NCBI GenBank assembly: GCA_932521035.1
Contig: OW051496.1
Span: 3,596,001-3,660,000 of the forward strand
From: Oscheius dolichura
Taxonomy: Eukaryota; Nematoda; Chromadorea; Rhabditida; Rhabditidae
Direction of reading: 5' to 3'
DNA: 64,000 bases
A program made the position numbers and the translations under genes. Below the pieces are notes generated by a model that was given only the letters and a program-made list of their open reading frames with translations, did not search any database and was not told the DNA's origin. This document shows, piece after piece, positions 22,050 through 35,044 of this stretch (positions are counted from its first letter, which is position 1; each line of letters opens with the position of its first letter).

Positions 22050-22665
22050 TGTAGTGTGTGAGGTTCCGCTTCTTGTGGATAGTGCACTCGCCCACATAAC
22101 TTTTGTGTTTTTTTCAACTTGGGTTCGACCATTCGATGGATGAACACCATTGTTGCAATTTTTGCGGAGTGATTGAATCTGTTTTCGCCTCCTGTCCCCT
22201 TTATATGCCGCAAAACGGAAGACGAGGGCTTTCCATACCCTTCTTTTGGGAAAAGTTCTCAATCATACGTAGTCCTAGTATTCTCCTCTCTTACGTGATT
22301 TTGAGTGTTACAGAGGAACCAACGGTGCCAATCACACCGAAAAAATTACAAAAATGGTGTTCATCCATCGAAGGATCGAACCCAAGTTGAAAAAAACACT
22401 TGAAAAAAAGATTACTGGGCGAGTGCACTATCCACTCAACCACCGCTTCACATTTTTAGAAGGAGAATGGAAAATAGGCAACTCCAGAAAATAAAAGCAT
22501 TGAAATCTTATTTTGCATTTTCTTCCTCGAGAACGCGATTTTAGCAAAAAGGAAAGAATATGTCTTGATCGCCAGAAAATTCTCTACAAGATGGCGTTAT
22601 TCTCTACAAGATGGCTCAAAAACGTTTAAAAAAGTGATGCCGAGCAAGTATCCTTCCCTTGTCAG
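22050..22665. repeat. tRNA-derived hairpin repeat R1, copy 1
   Basis: Two inverted arms (about 22055-22170 and 22345-22462) each contain a tRNA-like promoter. On the minus strand the right arm reads GGTGGTTGAGTGGATAG (A box) and GGGTTCGATCC (B box). The centre of about 170 bp and a 200-bp extension on the right follow. The extension (from GAACGCGATTTTAGC to CTTCCCTTGTCAG) is shared with the copy at 41315-41940, and both end at the same base. This copy also has a small tandem duplication (CTCTACAAGATGG twice). No open reading frame of note. Confidence 0.8.
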
Positions 22666-22760
22666 TTGGCTTATGATAATAAGCTGCTTATCCGTTCTAC
22701 CGCCTCCAGCAATGAGTCTTGTAAAAATAATACATGAACCGTTGTGTTAAAATAAAACGA

Positions 22761-22852
22761 ACCGATCATGGCGCAATTCGCAGATTGAATAACCTTCTTG
22801 GCTCCGGAAGGAAGGCGAATACGTGTCTTCTTGGTAATTTTTGGAACGTTTC
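22761..22852 (-). pseudogene. RPL8: Ribosomal protein L8 (uL2) exon fragment
   Basis: Minus-strand translation gives TKKTRIRLPSGAKKVIQSAN, matching the conserved region of eukaryotic RPL8 ([21 protein letters not shown]). About 30 residues are recognisable. The match begins near a CCAAG acceptor-like site and stops after AMIG; neither the preceding nor the following parts of the protein are found nearby. The conserved Arg after SAN is Cys here. A dead fragment carried by duplication or repeat activity is the simplest reading. It lies in the 3' flank of the ATP-citrate lyase gene. Confidence 0.7.
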
Positions 22853-23072
22853 TTTATAAAAAATATTCATTATTCTCTCTGAATCGACATAAATACTTAA
22901 ATTGAAAGCTACATAAATACGGTCAAAAATACGAAGACTACTTGGCCCATAAAATGTAAAAAAAACGAGCACGGGGGCAACGACGACGGAAAATAAATAA
23001 ACTCGTAAAAATGCTTGGTTATTTTTGGTTGGTTGGAAGTTGCACGGAAGAAGAAGTGAAAATGGAGCAGAT

Positions 23073-26000
23073 TTACTGGAAACAGTTGCCATTTTAAAGG
23101 TCTAAACAGGCAGAACTCACCAAGATGTCTCTTTCGGGCATAATGTAGCTGATGTCGTCCCACGGGTGCCGGTACAAGCCCTGCTTCAATCGGCGCTGGT
23201 CCAAATAATGCCCTGGAATGGTCAATTTTATAGGGATTACCGTAGCTCCTCACCAATGAAGCCGAGACTTCTCCCGAGGACGAAGAGACCGTTGAGGGCC
23301 CCGATCTCGATGGTTTCCTGTGCTTCGGACGGGGTGAACATGCCCGAATGGCGGAGAATATCCACAAAAATGACTCCGATTGCTCCGTCGACGTTCAAGA
23401 TGAGGTTGGGTTTCTTGGCCGTCGTGATTTTCTCCACTTCCAAAGCGAAATTCAACAACGGCGTCTCCTGTTTGAATTCTTCCCGGTCCAGGGCGAATCG
23501 CTTCAGGATCTCGACACGCTTGTCCGGATTGTTGATCTGAAATTTTGGGGGATTTCAATTGATTCAGGACCATGAAACGATGAAATCTCGCCTCCCCCGC
23601 CTAACAAGATCCAGCCGAAACTTACGGATTTCACGCGATGGCCAATTCCCATGATGTGTTTTCCCTGTTTCCTCATCTCGTTGACAAATTGCATCGGGCT
23701 CCATCCCTTGTCGATGGCTTCGGAGAATTGACGAGCAGCACCGTCGAGGGCTCCTCCAAAACGATCACCCTGCAATATGATCGTTTTTACCATTTCTTTA
23801 TTTTGGGTAAATCATATAAATCTGCTTTTTATTTTACTAGTCCATCGAGTCTTCAAGACCTCGGAATTTATGCAGAAGTAAATCCAAGAGCACTTTTTTT
23901 TAAGAATAAAGAGCGCTAGCTACTAACCAACTGATCTTGGCTATGGTTTCCTCACCACATTTCAGTTTTTTATATTTCGAGTAAGTAATATAAATTGGTT
24001 TTTTACAATAATTCTGATAAAAAAGGAACCATGTTTGATCTAGTTAATTTACGCGGCTATGGTGTGGCTGTCCGTCTGTCTGTCTGTCTGTTAGCATTTG
24101 GATCCGAAGGTCGGCGGTTCGACCCCCGGAGCGGTCAAACGTTTTTGCTTTTTGTTCTGAGAACCTGCACTCGCTATCAACAAAGCCGAGAATCTCCGTC
24201 TTCGTCAACATTTTCTGACCATTTTAGACCATCGAATCCCACAAAATAACGATTTCAGTACTCACAATGGTCAGCAATCCGGAGACGAGAGAAGAGATCA
24301 GATCTTTTCCCGCCCTGGCGCAGACAATCGTGTTATGGGCTCCCGACACGGCCGGTCCGTGATCAGCAGTCAACATTAGACAGATCTCAATGAATTTGTT
24401 GCTATAAGCCGGGAGATTCTTCTAAAAATTCGAATTTCAATAAATAAATAAAAAAGAGGGGCGATACCTGGAACCAGAGGAGGCCAAGAACTCCCCCGAT
24501 GCCGAGATCCTGTTCCAGGATTTTGGTGATTGTGACTCCGTTGTACATCAGCTCTTCTCCCCTCTCGTCACAAATCGATGTCATGAAGGAGGCCGGCTTA
24601 CGGATTAGACCCAATTCCTAAATTGAAGTGATACATTATTAGCTTCGCCGACATTTTCCAATATACCACCAGTAAAACCAAACAGTAAAGCTTCAATAAA
24701 ACTGACCCTTGCCCAAGCGTAGTCCATAGGAACTGCTGGAGGAGGAGCTTCCGGCTTGGGGACGATTAGACCCTTGGAGACGAGATTGTTATACGTCTCG
24801 CGGATTACGGTACCTAGAAAAGTTTCTATAAGTTTTGAAGTTAGTTTACCCAAATCGTCGAAAGATGAAGGAACCAGAGCTCCAGTCGCTTTCAGGGCGC
24901 CGTTCTTCGAAGCGGCCGTCTCTCCCTGACCATTGGCACTGGCTCCAGCGTGGCCAAATTGAACCTACAATATATACATATTTAGACGTTGTAAACAGCG
25001 GGCTCTTTCTTAAAATAACCAAAAACATGGAGGAATTCCTTACCTCAGAGGTAATATGGTCGGCGCAGGTTCCAATACACCAAGCGACAAGGGGTTTTGT
25101 AATTTTTTTCGCCTTCAGAGCCTCGACAATCTTGTATTCTTCAACGCCGCCTACTTCTCCCAACAAAACGATCATTTTCACTCTAAAAATTGACTAAAAT
25201 TGAAAACAGAAGGGGTTACGGTACCTATCGTCTTCCTGGTAGCGCATAACGTGGTCGGTATAAGTCGATCCGGGGTAACGGTCTCCTCCGATGGCTACTC
25301 CTTCAAAGACGCCGTCCGTATTGTGGGAAATGATGTTGTTCAGCTCGTTGGACATTCCACCGGAGCGGGAAACATAGGCTACACTGTAAAAAGGTTGGGT
25401 TGGCGGGAAGAGACAAGTATATTTTAGAGAATGTGCCCCTGATATAGGAAAATAGAAAATTTGAAGTTTCTGATCCTCTTTTTGAGGAAATACCATGTGT
25501 ATAGGATAGTACAAGGTCTGTAATAAGCAACAAATCGTTTTCGCTTTCATCTCAAAAAGCTCTCAAAACACCACATATAATGTAAGAAGAAAGAGTTATT
25601 ACAAAACAGTTTCTTCGCATGTTATATGGCTCCCATAAAGCATTTTCAAATTGCAATAAGTTATTATGGTTTTTTTCATATCAATATTCTCACCTTCCAG
25701 GTCTGTACAGCTTCGACGCCAAGATGTTATCCATCATTCCTCCGGTATTTCCAATTTTGAAACACCCCGGCTTTATTCCTCCGACGGTGGCCGGCCCAAT
25801 GAGGACTACTCCCTTCTCATGGGCTCTCTAAAATTATTTTCGTCTCAAAATAACTATAAACTCCTACCTTTAGCAGTTTTCTGGTCTGGTTTTCCGGTAC
25901 TCCTTCGGCAATGATGGCAATTACTCGAAGTTGGGGGAATTCCAAGGCCTCGAGGACGGTCTCGTAGACAGAACGGAGGGAGGCGAATGTAACCAGGACG

Positions 26001-29000
26001 GAGGCTTCCGGATGGGTGGCAAAGGCCTTGGCCATGGATTTGTAGGCCGGGATGAGGATTTCCTAAACATTTCGCTATTTGTTAAAAAAATTGCAGATCC
26101 TGATCTGTTTTTTGAACCACTATAGAGAAAAGACATTGTCGAAAATAAGTACTTCTTCATAAACACAAAAAAAAAAACTTATAACAAGTCTAGTTGAAAT
26201 TTTCAGAACAAAGAGCAAGAATTCAGTAATGGCAAATAGCAACGAGTCATTTTATAACTCCAGAGAACATAGGAAATAATAAGTATCACTCCCTCAAAAA
26301 CGACTACTGGTTTATAGATAGAAAACATCTTCCACGGAAAAGAAGATTCGGCTCAACTACATAGAAAAATGTATTGGAACATTCCAGCCTTTCATAACTC
26401 TAAAGAAACGTAAAAAGTAAAACAACATTTGGATATAAAAGTTTTGGTACAGTTATAAAAATTGCCTGTATTTTCACCCGATTGTTTGTAGAATTGCTCT
26501 ACTCTTTGTAAATAAGTAGTATTCCTAAAACACAACCAATTTGGGAAATTGTTTTTAGTCAACTTGCTATTATTGAAACATTGGTGTCTAATACCAAGCA
26601 TTATTGGCTTCGACGATGACTTCATGCCCCCAGTAAAACATGATAATAAAAATAACGGAAAGTTCTCTACTCACCTTGTGTCCAAAGTAGTATTTCTGTT
26701 TGTTGTCTCCAGTGAAGGGATACGTTGACGCCACTACCGATGGCTCATTTCGCCGGCAGACAAAGTCAAAGTCGAGCATTCCCTGAAAAATACTGTATTT
26801 CACTAGAATCATAAATATTTTGGGAAAGGGAGATTCGTCGATTTGTTTGTTTGCTCCATCTTGTGAAATAAAGACTTCCATCCATTTTTAATGCTTCGCT
26901 CCTGCTTTAAAACTCTCATACAATAGTACATTCTACTTGGTAACCCCGACATAATGAAAAGTAAAACGTCGAACCTGTATAGCCTTCTGCTGTTGTCCCC
27001 AAATGATGGCCTTGGTGTTATTCTCAAAGAGCGAGTCGTAGACCTTGTCGGCCAGTTCAGCTTCAAGCATAGCTGGAACTGGCAGAGGGGCTCTTTGTCT
27101 CTGCTGGGAGCCGGCTTCCATCTCATCCGAGGGCTGACGGGAATTCTCTCGGCTTGTTCCAGCTGTCTGAAATATTGCAATACATCAAGCAGCTCCATTA
27201 GCGGGGTGGATTATTCGATATCAAGTAACACCGTCAAATAATTATAAAAACTAACATGTCTTTCGGGGCTGAGAAGGAACTGCCCAGTGGTTTGAGGCTC
27301 CTTTGGTACGGCAGGAAGGGGCCTGACTCCGAGGGCGGCTCCGACGATGGCGGTCATGTGGGTCTCGGGGCCAAAGACGTGGATCGGCAGCTCCAATTTA
27401 TTGGCTAAAAATGGTTCGTAATCAAATATAACTAATTCAATTTTAATCTTTTCGCCAGTTTTATTGGATTACGAAAATGCTAGGTTTCAGGTACCCTTCT
27501 AATAAGAGGAGACAGTCAATTTCATCTTACGGAGACATGAAGCAGAACAGTCAATAGAAAACGGCTCCTTTCCATCGAAACTACAGTAACCCGTCTCTAA
27601 CCTACCGGCGTCTTTGATCCTCCTCAATCCCTCCTGATAATTCGGTCCTCCTCTCCTCACATAAATCGTCACTCGGTGCATCTTCAAATGTTCCACGAAT
27701 TCTTCAAAAGCCCTGACGATTCCTCCGAATGTCTTGGCCACATTGGTAAAGTTGGCAATGGATCCACCGATGATCAGAACCTGAACTTTTTATTGTTTGG
27801 AGGAAACTTGGAAATAGCTACCTTTCCATCGGGGCGAGGTTCTCCTTCTGTCATGACACTGAGGATCGTCTTCGCGTACTCGTAAGTCTGGGTTTCGGAC
27901 GGATCTCCGGAATATTCTCCGTAGTTGGCCAGCTCATTGGCACCGCCCAGGTCGCAGACTGTATCTCTAAAAAAAATCTGACTATCTCTTTTCGTCGTAG
28001 TTTGTGTGGTATACTGGAACTATAGTCCATTTCCAACGGATATGTCACGGGATTTAAAGGTCTGTCGCGCCTGCGCTGTGGGACCAGCCTTCTTCCGACA
28101 TGGTCTCGCAACGGAGATGCGCCGCGAAATTTGAACTCGTGACATATCCGATGGAAACGGACTATACAAACATTTTCACTGTATCTACCAATACCGTAGT
28201 CTAATTATTTTCAATTTACATCAATTAGACAGGCGAGCACTGACTTTTTCTATGCAGTAATCGAGTAATAATAATTCGAAAAAAGATACTCTCTATTCAA
28301 ACGAAGATCTTATGGAAAACTACTGTATTTTGCTGGTTACGGTAATTTCAAGTGACTTACGTGAATACGACTGAAGCTCCTCCACCGGCTACCATAGTCC
28401 AGATTCTTCCTGTCCTGTTTAGAATGGTCAATTTCAACGAGGCACCCGTCTTGGCATCAAGATCAGCTATGTATTGCTCCTGGAAGATTTTTTTATGTTT
28501 TATGGGGAATAACTTCAATGAAAATAAGGCAATCTCTACGTTTTTGCCTGTGTCATCAGCTACATTTATAAATCCTTACTTCACTGGTGAGATCCCTTCC
28601 AAAAGGAGCTGGGAATTCCACTGGCTGGTTATCTCTCGTCTTCCACTGTTCGGAGCAGAGGAAATTGGCGGTCTCGTCCAATTTCGCGGCCAAATCCAAG
28701 ATGTAGACCTTGTCATTGAGGACAACCAGAGGATTGATCTCGAGGTAGGTGAAGTGAAGAGATTTGTAGACGGAATACAACGTCGAGACGAATTTCTTGA
28801 CAGTCCTGAAGTAAGACTCATAGCAGAATTACGAGAAGAACTCGATTTGTTATAAAGAAGCTATTCCAAAACATATTTTCATACCAAAATGTAAACTCAC
28901 GCTGTCCTCTTCCCCAAGTCCCCAACCAATTTTGTCAGTTGTTCATCTGTTGGCGACATTACGGTATCATCCATGGAGACGGGTATTCGCAGCTTACGAG

Positions 29001-30121
29001 CCTTCTCGTCAACATCACCGATTTCTACTCCTCCCTGAAAGATTTCTACTTTTCTTCGGATTACGATAGTTCTAAAATTCTGTTGACAGAGGGGAATAAC
29101 CGGGGAATCCATCTTTCTTTTGTTGGGAATTTGAAGCAGACAACTGTAGTAGTATTAAAACAGAACAGAGGTGAAGCTGGATCTATACAAAGGCCACGAG
29201 AAACAATAAAGCGTAGACGAGCTAATGACAAGGATTTGGAATTTCAACGTTTAACATCCCGCATAAAAGATATACAAAATAAACATTTTCTAGTCGAGAT
29301 TCGATGAGTACTCTAATACTAATATTTTCCCCTAGAATCATCTAATTAGCCTTGCTCTCCATACCCCCACATAAACAAAAAGTATTTCAACAAGAAACAA
29401 GGCAAAAAAGGGAATAGGGCAGAGAGCGTAGAAGGTAAGCACAAAACTAACATAAAAGGCGTTGCTCATGCAGGACTCGGGGTAATTACGGACCTGTTCG
29501 TAGAAAAGAATGACATCTTCGTCGCGCTGGCTGAATATGGCCACGTAGAGCTCATCCGCATCTGTGTGGGCACAGAAAGGCTCCACGATGAACGTGTGCA
29601 GACGGCCGGTTGTCTTGCCGATCTGAAACAACACTTTATGATATTTGATGTTTTGAAGGAGAGCGAAATATTGAGTTTTTTACTGTGAATGTTTTTTCTT
29701 CTTCTCCTTTCAAACCTTGCTAGATCGACTCACCGTAGCATAAGCTCCCGCCTTGTCTGAGAACCATTTTCTGATTTCTTCAAGGTTTCCGCACTTGACC
29801 AGGCCGTGTTTTCCTCTCCTCTTGATCAGTTGGTCGGGTTTTATCACGGCTTTCTGAAACCACGGGATAGACAAGATTTAGTACCAAGTTGGTACATTGT
29901 TTTATTTTATGAGCCCAGCGAAAGACAAAACATAATTTCGACATCTTAAAGAATCCACTCACATCTCCTTTCATGAGCCATTCACTGTGTTTCACCACCT
30001 CGTCGAAGTTGTCCTTTTCTGTGAGTCGGACGGCTTTCGGGGCATCGACCAGGCCGGAAGAGGCCAGCTGTCTGTAGAGAACCTCCTTCCCGCTCAGTTC
30101 ACTTACTGCCTTCGCCGACAT
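23073..30121 (-). CDS. ACLY: ATP-citrate lyase (ATP-citrate synthase)
   Basis: Makes cytosolic acetyl-CoA and oxaloacetate from citrate, CoA and ATP, feeding lipid synthesis and protein acetylation. I traced 22 coding exons plus a last exon that opens directly with the stop codon (23075-23073). Exon lengths sum to 3330 bases, 1110 residues (human 1101), with every junction in phase. It begins [13 protein letters not shown]. The ATP-grasp half is in exons 1-8, and the CoA-ligase part includes [12 protein letters not shown], whose His (about residue 766) is the phospho-His. The citrate-synthase-like end has [21 protein letters not shown] and NLILNVDG, giving the catalytic His, His and Asp. It ends [14 protein letters not shown]. 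The start lies 9 bases after a TTTTTAG acceptor (about 30131), suggesting trans-splicing or a 5' UTR intron. One intron carries a MITE (28021-28166); others hold a tRNA-like relic. It appears intact and ordinary. Confidence 0.97.
24045..24140 (+). repeat. tRNA-like relic with TCTG microsatellite in ACLY intron
   Basis: A B-box-like GGCGGTTCGACCCCC follows a short (TCTG)n tract and an upstream TATGGTGTGGCTG. Stems do not pair properly, so it is not a tRNA gene; a SINE relic is the best guess. Confidence 0.35.
28021..28166. mobile_element. MITE family M1, copy 1 (diverged, ACLY intron)
   Basis: 146 bp with terminal inverted repeats TATAGTCCATTTCCAACGG and its reverse complement with two mismatches, ending GGACTATA. 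A second inner inverted match (GTCACGGG... CTCGTGAC) extends the stem. Other copies lie at 40964-41098 and 63759-63892. All begin and end with TA next to TAGTCC, in keeping with TA target-site use by Tc1/mariner-type elements. No coding capacity. It sits in an ACLY intron between two intact exons and is the most diverged of the three copies. Confidence 0.85.
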
Positions 30122-33100
30122 TTCTTATCTCTAAAAATAATTAAAATATGAATAATATTCCTGAGGTTTGAAAGGAGAGGAAGAGAGGGGGTTTGGGAGA
30201 GTGGAAGGCGCCGAAAGGAGGAGGAAACAAATCTAAAATTCCCGCGCGGCGAAGCTCGGACCTGGAGGGAAAAAAAGTAAGCTGAATAAGAAGTTTCGGA
30301 AGAAGAAATGTAATATTTTCCCAGTAAGAGAAAAGAAATAAAAGGAGAGGATGAAACAATACATTTACTTTGATTCGAATTTTCGTTTCCACCAAAATTT
30401 TTCTCTCGATTGAAGAATATACATATTGCGCCTCTACAAGTAGTCTCCTTGAAACATTTTGTTTCCTCATCAAAAAGCGCCAAAATCGCCAAGAATTTCA
30501 AGAGAAAGCTGACGTCAATTCAACTTCCGCAAGAGGAATTGAATTCGTTTTCTTGGCTCAGCGCTGTTTGAATCAAATTCCACCCTTGGGAGCGGCGCCA
30601 GGCCGGATAAACAAGAAGGAGAGAAAGAGAAGAGGGGGAAAACAGCGGGAAACAGCGAGACTCTGACCATTTTGAAGCTATCAAGTGGAATTTGAGCTCT
30701 TTCTGAATTCATTCAATTTTACGGAATTTATATTCAGAAGGTGTGATGAACCGAGTCAAAGGAATAAAAACAACGACAAAACGAGCTGTTCATCCTATTT
30801 GACGGGAGGGAGAAACATAATTCCGCTAAGAACAAAGATAATGCTTAGAATTAGGGTAAAATAAAAACCTCTCTCTTGTGACAGTAGGAGATGCTTCAAA
30901 ATAAATAGAATTTATAAAACAGAAGACAAGAAATAAGATGGCAGAAAACATCGGCTAGACAAGAAGAGATGGCAATCTTTTTGACGATAAGAGCCGGAAA
31001 ATGAGCAAAGGGCACCGGGGCAAGGGTGGTCTGACAGGAAACAGAACAGGAACCCGTTCTTGACGAGGAACAACAGGGAATTCCACTATAGCGGAAAAGG
31101 AAAACATGAGACACAGGGGCATTTTATTGTATTCTTGAAGCACAGAGTAATTTGGTTTTTTGAATGATACACTGGTACAGTATACGAGGGGATATAGTGT
31201 AAGGACCAGAAAGTCCACAAACAGGACGAAGAAAGATCTGAAAAGAAGAGGAACAAATATGTTTTTTTCGCCCCACAAGGCAATCGACGCAACATGATTG
31301 TTGGAAATGCTGGTATTTATGATCAACTAGGAACATTTTTCAATTAAAAAAAAAGAAGATATCTTCAAATCAACTTGTTTAGGTGCAAATAAAAAAAGCC
31401 GAGGAGTACAGCCGACCCCTGGTTCGGTCTGATAAGCACGGAGGAAAAGATTGGGCCCAAAAGTAAACAGGTAATGCTGATTCAGATCAAACTGCGAACG
31501 GTTTACAAGGTTTGATTTTCGATTTTTTGATGTACTGCATTGGTTATAACTTATAACAAGGGAGAGAGCGATTTATTTCCAGTTATCGTTCACAATTTAT
31601 TTTTCAAAAATTAATGGAAAGGAGAGATAAGCCGAACAGATGAGCAGCGTGAGTAAAAGATTACCAGGAATAATATTTTGACGAATTTGATAGCTAAAAA
31701 TGGTAATTTTCACTCAAAACGAAAGAAGCCTAAGCATTTCTAGAAGCTGATCGCGTATTTTATGGCTAACGGATAACATAGGAAGAAAAATTCAAATATT
31801 CCGACTAATCTAAAAAGTTTTCTTGGCTAAAAAAGGCCAGGAACGCATGAAAAATGAAGAGAAGACCCGTGGGAATTCGTGTCAAAGATCAATAGCAGAT
31901 GCAGGGGAGGGAGGGGGAGACCCGGGACGGGGACGCCAGTACGTAAACGTCAAAAACAATAACGGGAAGTAGACAAAGTAGAAACGACGGGTCAGATAGA
32001 GAGGAGGATAGATAGTCAAACAAGGGGCCGAAGAAAACTCAGCAAATTGTTACCTTACAAGGTTATTTTGAATGTTTGACAGAACTTTTTTAATAGAAAC
32101 ATTCGTAAATTTTCGATTTTCACTTTGAATGTTATGCGGATATTGATGAAGTAATTGGAGGAAAAGCTATGAGAAACAAGGAAACGACGGCTTTTCCCGT
32201 TGTCAAATAGATGTTGGTCACTTTTAATAGCCACGACAAGCGGGCAACGCGGCCTTTCACGTGGACAGCCAGCACCGGCCACTGCGGCCGCGTAGCAAAT
32301 GGCACGTGGCCGGCTGGCCATATAGACCTTCCGACCATCGAAAGATTGGAACGGTTGGAGCGAAGAGGATATCGGGCCATTTGTGACAGCGGATTCTATT
32401 TATTATGCAGGGAAATGGGGGTGATAAGGGGCAAAATAAGGCGGTGGGAAGAGGGAATGGGGTGAGGAAGACGAGAGACAACAGCCGAGGATTTGACCAT
32501 TTTTGGGATTGGAACAAAAAAGGAAGGAGAGGGAGTCGGGAAGGTTTCTTTAGCTATAAGACACCATTTTACAAAATACATGAAGAAAGTGAAGAAAATG
32601 TTTCACGCTTTTGTTAAAAGGAACTAGCGAAGCATTGTTGTTTTTTCCTATGACATTACCTACTCAACCACAACTAATTATGAACCTACAATCACTCCTG
32701 TAAGCTTTAGTAGTTAAGGTTCGACAACACATGAATAGAATCTGAAACAGTTGGTAAAAACAGCAAGATGCAAATAGAAAAGATCCTGGAGGCAATCACT
32801 TCAAGGCTAACCTTTATATGAACTATCAAGAATAGGAAATGAAGCATAGACCGAAAAGGCCCAGAGTATGCTAAATAAATCGGGATTCTCGTGCGGTAAT
32901 TGCAGCGGTCGGACCATAGCCAAAAAAAGATAGAGAGGAGTGCTCGTAGCTATGAACTATTCCTAATAAAGAAGCTTCGAAACACGGAAAAGGGAATGCA
33001 AAACTGTTTTCGAGAGAGAATTGCTGATTCCAATTGCAATATTTTGAAAGATTAGTGGGGAGAGGGAAACCATAACTTTTCTATCAGTCAATTGCTTATA

Positions 33101-33981
33101 AATCGCTGAAATTCTATAAGAAACACGATCAAAACATGGGAAAAGTGCAGAGAATTGCACTGGAATTAGCACTACTGAAGGGGCGAGGCCACAAAAAGAG
33201 AAACGATCATCTTCCTCTTTTATCTCTTTTGTGAGATTCTGCACGTAGCCACGGTTTTTTATTTCAGGAGGGGAGATTACACAAATACAATGACAATGAT
33301 TTTTTTAGAAAGAAAATATCGAAATCGAACGAAACTGAAATAAGCCCAGGAATAAGAAGCGCCTTCGAAACAGTGGAAAAGTTCACAATTCAGCGATCTC
33401 TGTAAAAGTAAGAAAAAGGGAAAAATTGTAATAATGAGTTGGTAATTTCTGAGAAACGAGACCAAATATAGAGAGAATAACCGGGGCGGGAGGGGAGGTG
33501 GGATGGATCAATTGAGTAAGGAGGTCATGGGCAACACAGCCCAGCCGTTCTCTACTATCCATCTCTGTCTCGCCGCGGATACGGGACACGTACCTATGTA
33601 CTCACCGGGGCGAGAAGACGGCTGCGTCAGATAAAGCAAAGGAAAAAAAGGAGAGAGAGAGAGAGAGAGACTATTCTATGTGGGAGGTGGATATCTCGGC
33701 GAGAACAGTCAAGGGAAAAAATAGTTGAAAAACTAAAGATCCGGTCTCTAGTTATTAGTCATTTCTTGATGCTAATATGAGTAACACTGACTTTTCTATT
33801 TATCATTTTTCTGATACCTCCAGCAAATTCACTTTACTGGTTTTTTTTTCATTTGAACCTGACTACATCATAAGAGCCACGGCCTCGTTACAATATGCAA
33901 CAACAACAGATTTGTACACTTTTCGAAATCAAGAGAGATGGAACACTTGAAAGCAAAAGATTCCCATAATTTATTCCGCTG
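30122..33981. other. Long non-coding stretch upstream of ACLY
   Basis: No gene is seen in 3.9 kb. The first part should hold the ACLY leader, a possible 5' UTR intron and promoter. A CTGATAAG motif lies near 31428. A (GA)n run is at about 33650-33670. Adenine- and guanine-rich composition runs through much of it, and no frames have splice support. Confidence 0.5.
33650..33671. repeat. (GA)n microsatellite
   Basis: About eleven GA units in the upstream region between ACLY and the compact Kelch gene. A similar run lies near 54325-54345. Confidence 0.9.
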
Positions 33982-35044
33982 TCACCCGTTGTAATTACAG
34001 AGAATATCTACCAAAGAATGTGGAATAACAACGGAGATCATGTTCCAGGATCCATAAGGAAGAGGTGGCCCATCTCGCCAGCTTTCTCCATTGAATATTT
34101 CCACCTGTTTGAGATATGGATCAGTTGTATTCGTTCCATTATATCCACCAATTATATAGACTTCATTGTCCAGTTTTGCTACAGCGAAGCTTTGCCGAGG
34201 CTCTTTCAATGGTGGCAGTTCTTTCCACCTTTCTTCCCCTTCTAGACTCTCCTCATCCTCATAGAAATGGGTCTTTCCACCGTAACTTCCCGTTATAATC
34301 GAGTTATTTCCATAAGAAAGGAGAGAATTTGGATGACCGGATACGGGCATATCATTCAGAACTGTCCAAACGCCAATCTCCGGGTCGAAACATTCCACAA
34401 TCCTCAAAAAGTCTCCACTGTCATTTCCGCCACACATAAGGAATTTGCCGTCACATACTGACGCAGTGGAGTAGGATTTTGAATAAATCATTTCCCTGGA
34501 ACCAAAAATAATCTTTATAATAAATTATATTTCGTTAATTCTAGAAATAGTTTCAGATCAGCGTAAAAATTGATTCCTCTTTTGAATATGTGCCAACTTA
34601 CGGAAGTTCAATCCATTTGTTCTCTTTTAGATCATATCGTTCCACGCTAGCTAGATGCCTATTCCGAACATTATCGTATCCACCAAATACCCAGATGGAT
34701 CCGTTCCATTCCAAACAGCTACGGGGAATACCATCCCGCCTCTCATTCATATCTGCCAATCGTATCCATTTCAATGTTTTGTTATCTAATTTGTACAATT
34801 CCTTGCTGTTTGAACCACCGAATATATAGAGCTCCCCATCCAGATAGACTCCGCCACCATTGTCAAATCCTTCTGGTAACTTCAGTGACAATTTGATCCA
34901 TTTATCTCCTTTCAGAAGGAATATCTCTTCGTGGGGACCGGAACTGTCTCGTCCTCCTAGGATTAAAATCTGAAAGAAGACGTCTTTTTCTGATAAAATG
35001 GAGCGTACTGTCTCTATTTCCATTCCATTTGATGAAAGTGCCAT
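33982..35044 (-). CDS. Compact Kelch propeller protein without coiled coil
   Basis: Two exons, 35044 to about 34599 and about 34497 to 33982, encode about 315 residues. The N-terminal stretch is only some 22 residues (MALSSNGMEIETVRSIL), with no coiled-coil exons recognised upstream. Blades: ILILGG, YIFGG, WVFGG, LMCGG, a fifth with a single glycine (IITGSYGG) and YIIGG. The propeller intron keeps the family's CC|G phase, but the second exon is well diverged from its relatives. The sequence before ILILGG reads VFFQ straight from the acceptor TCTTTCAG, so the true 5' exon may instead lie further upstream and the given ATG be wrong. A CTGATAAG motif is found at about 35348 on the upstream side. 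Intact frame, so probably functional; partner unknown. Confidence 0.8.

Noticed and set aside
23166..23540. Plus-strand frames over the ACLY exons
   Set aside because: Antisense shadows of conserved ACLY exons whose minus-strand translation matches the enzyme throughout.
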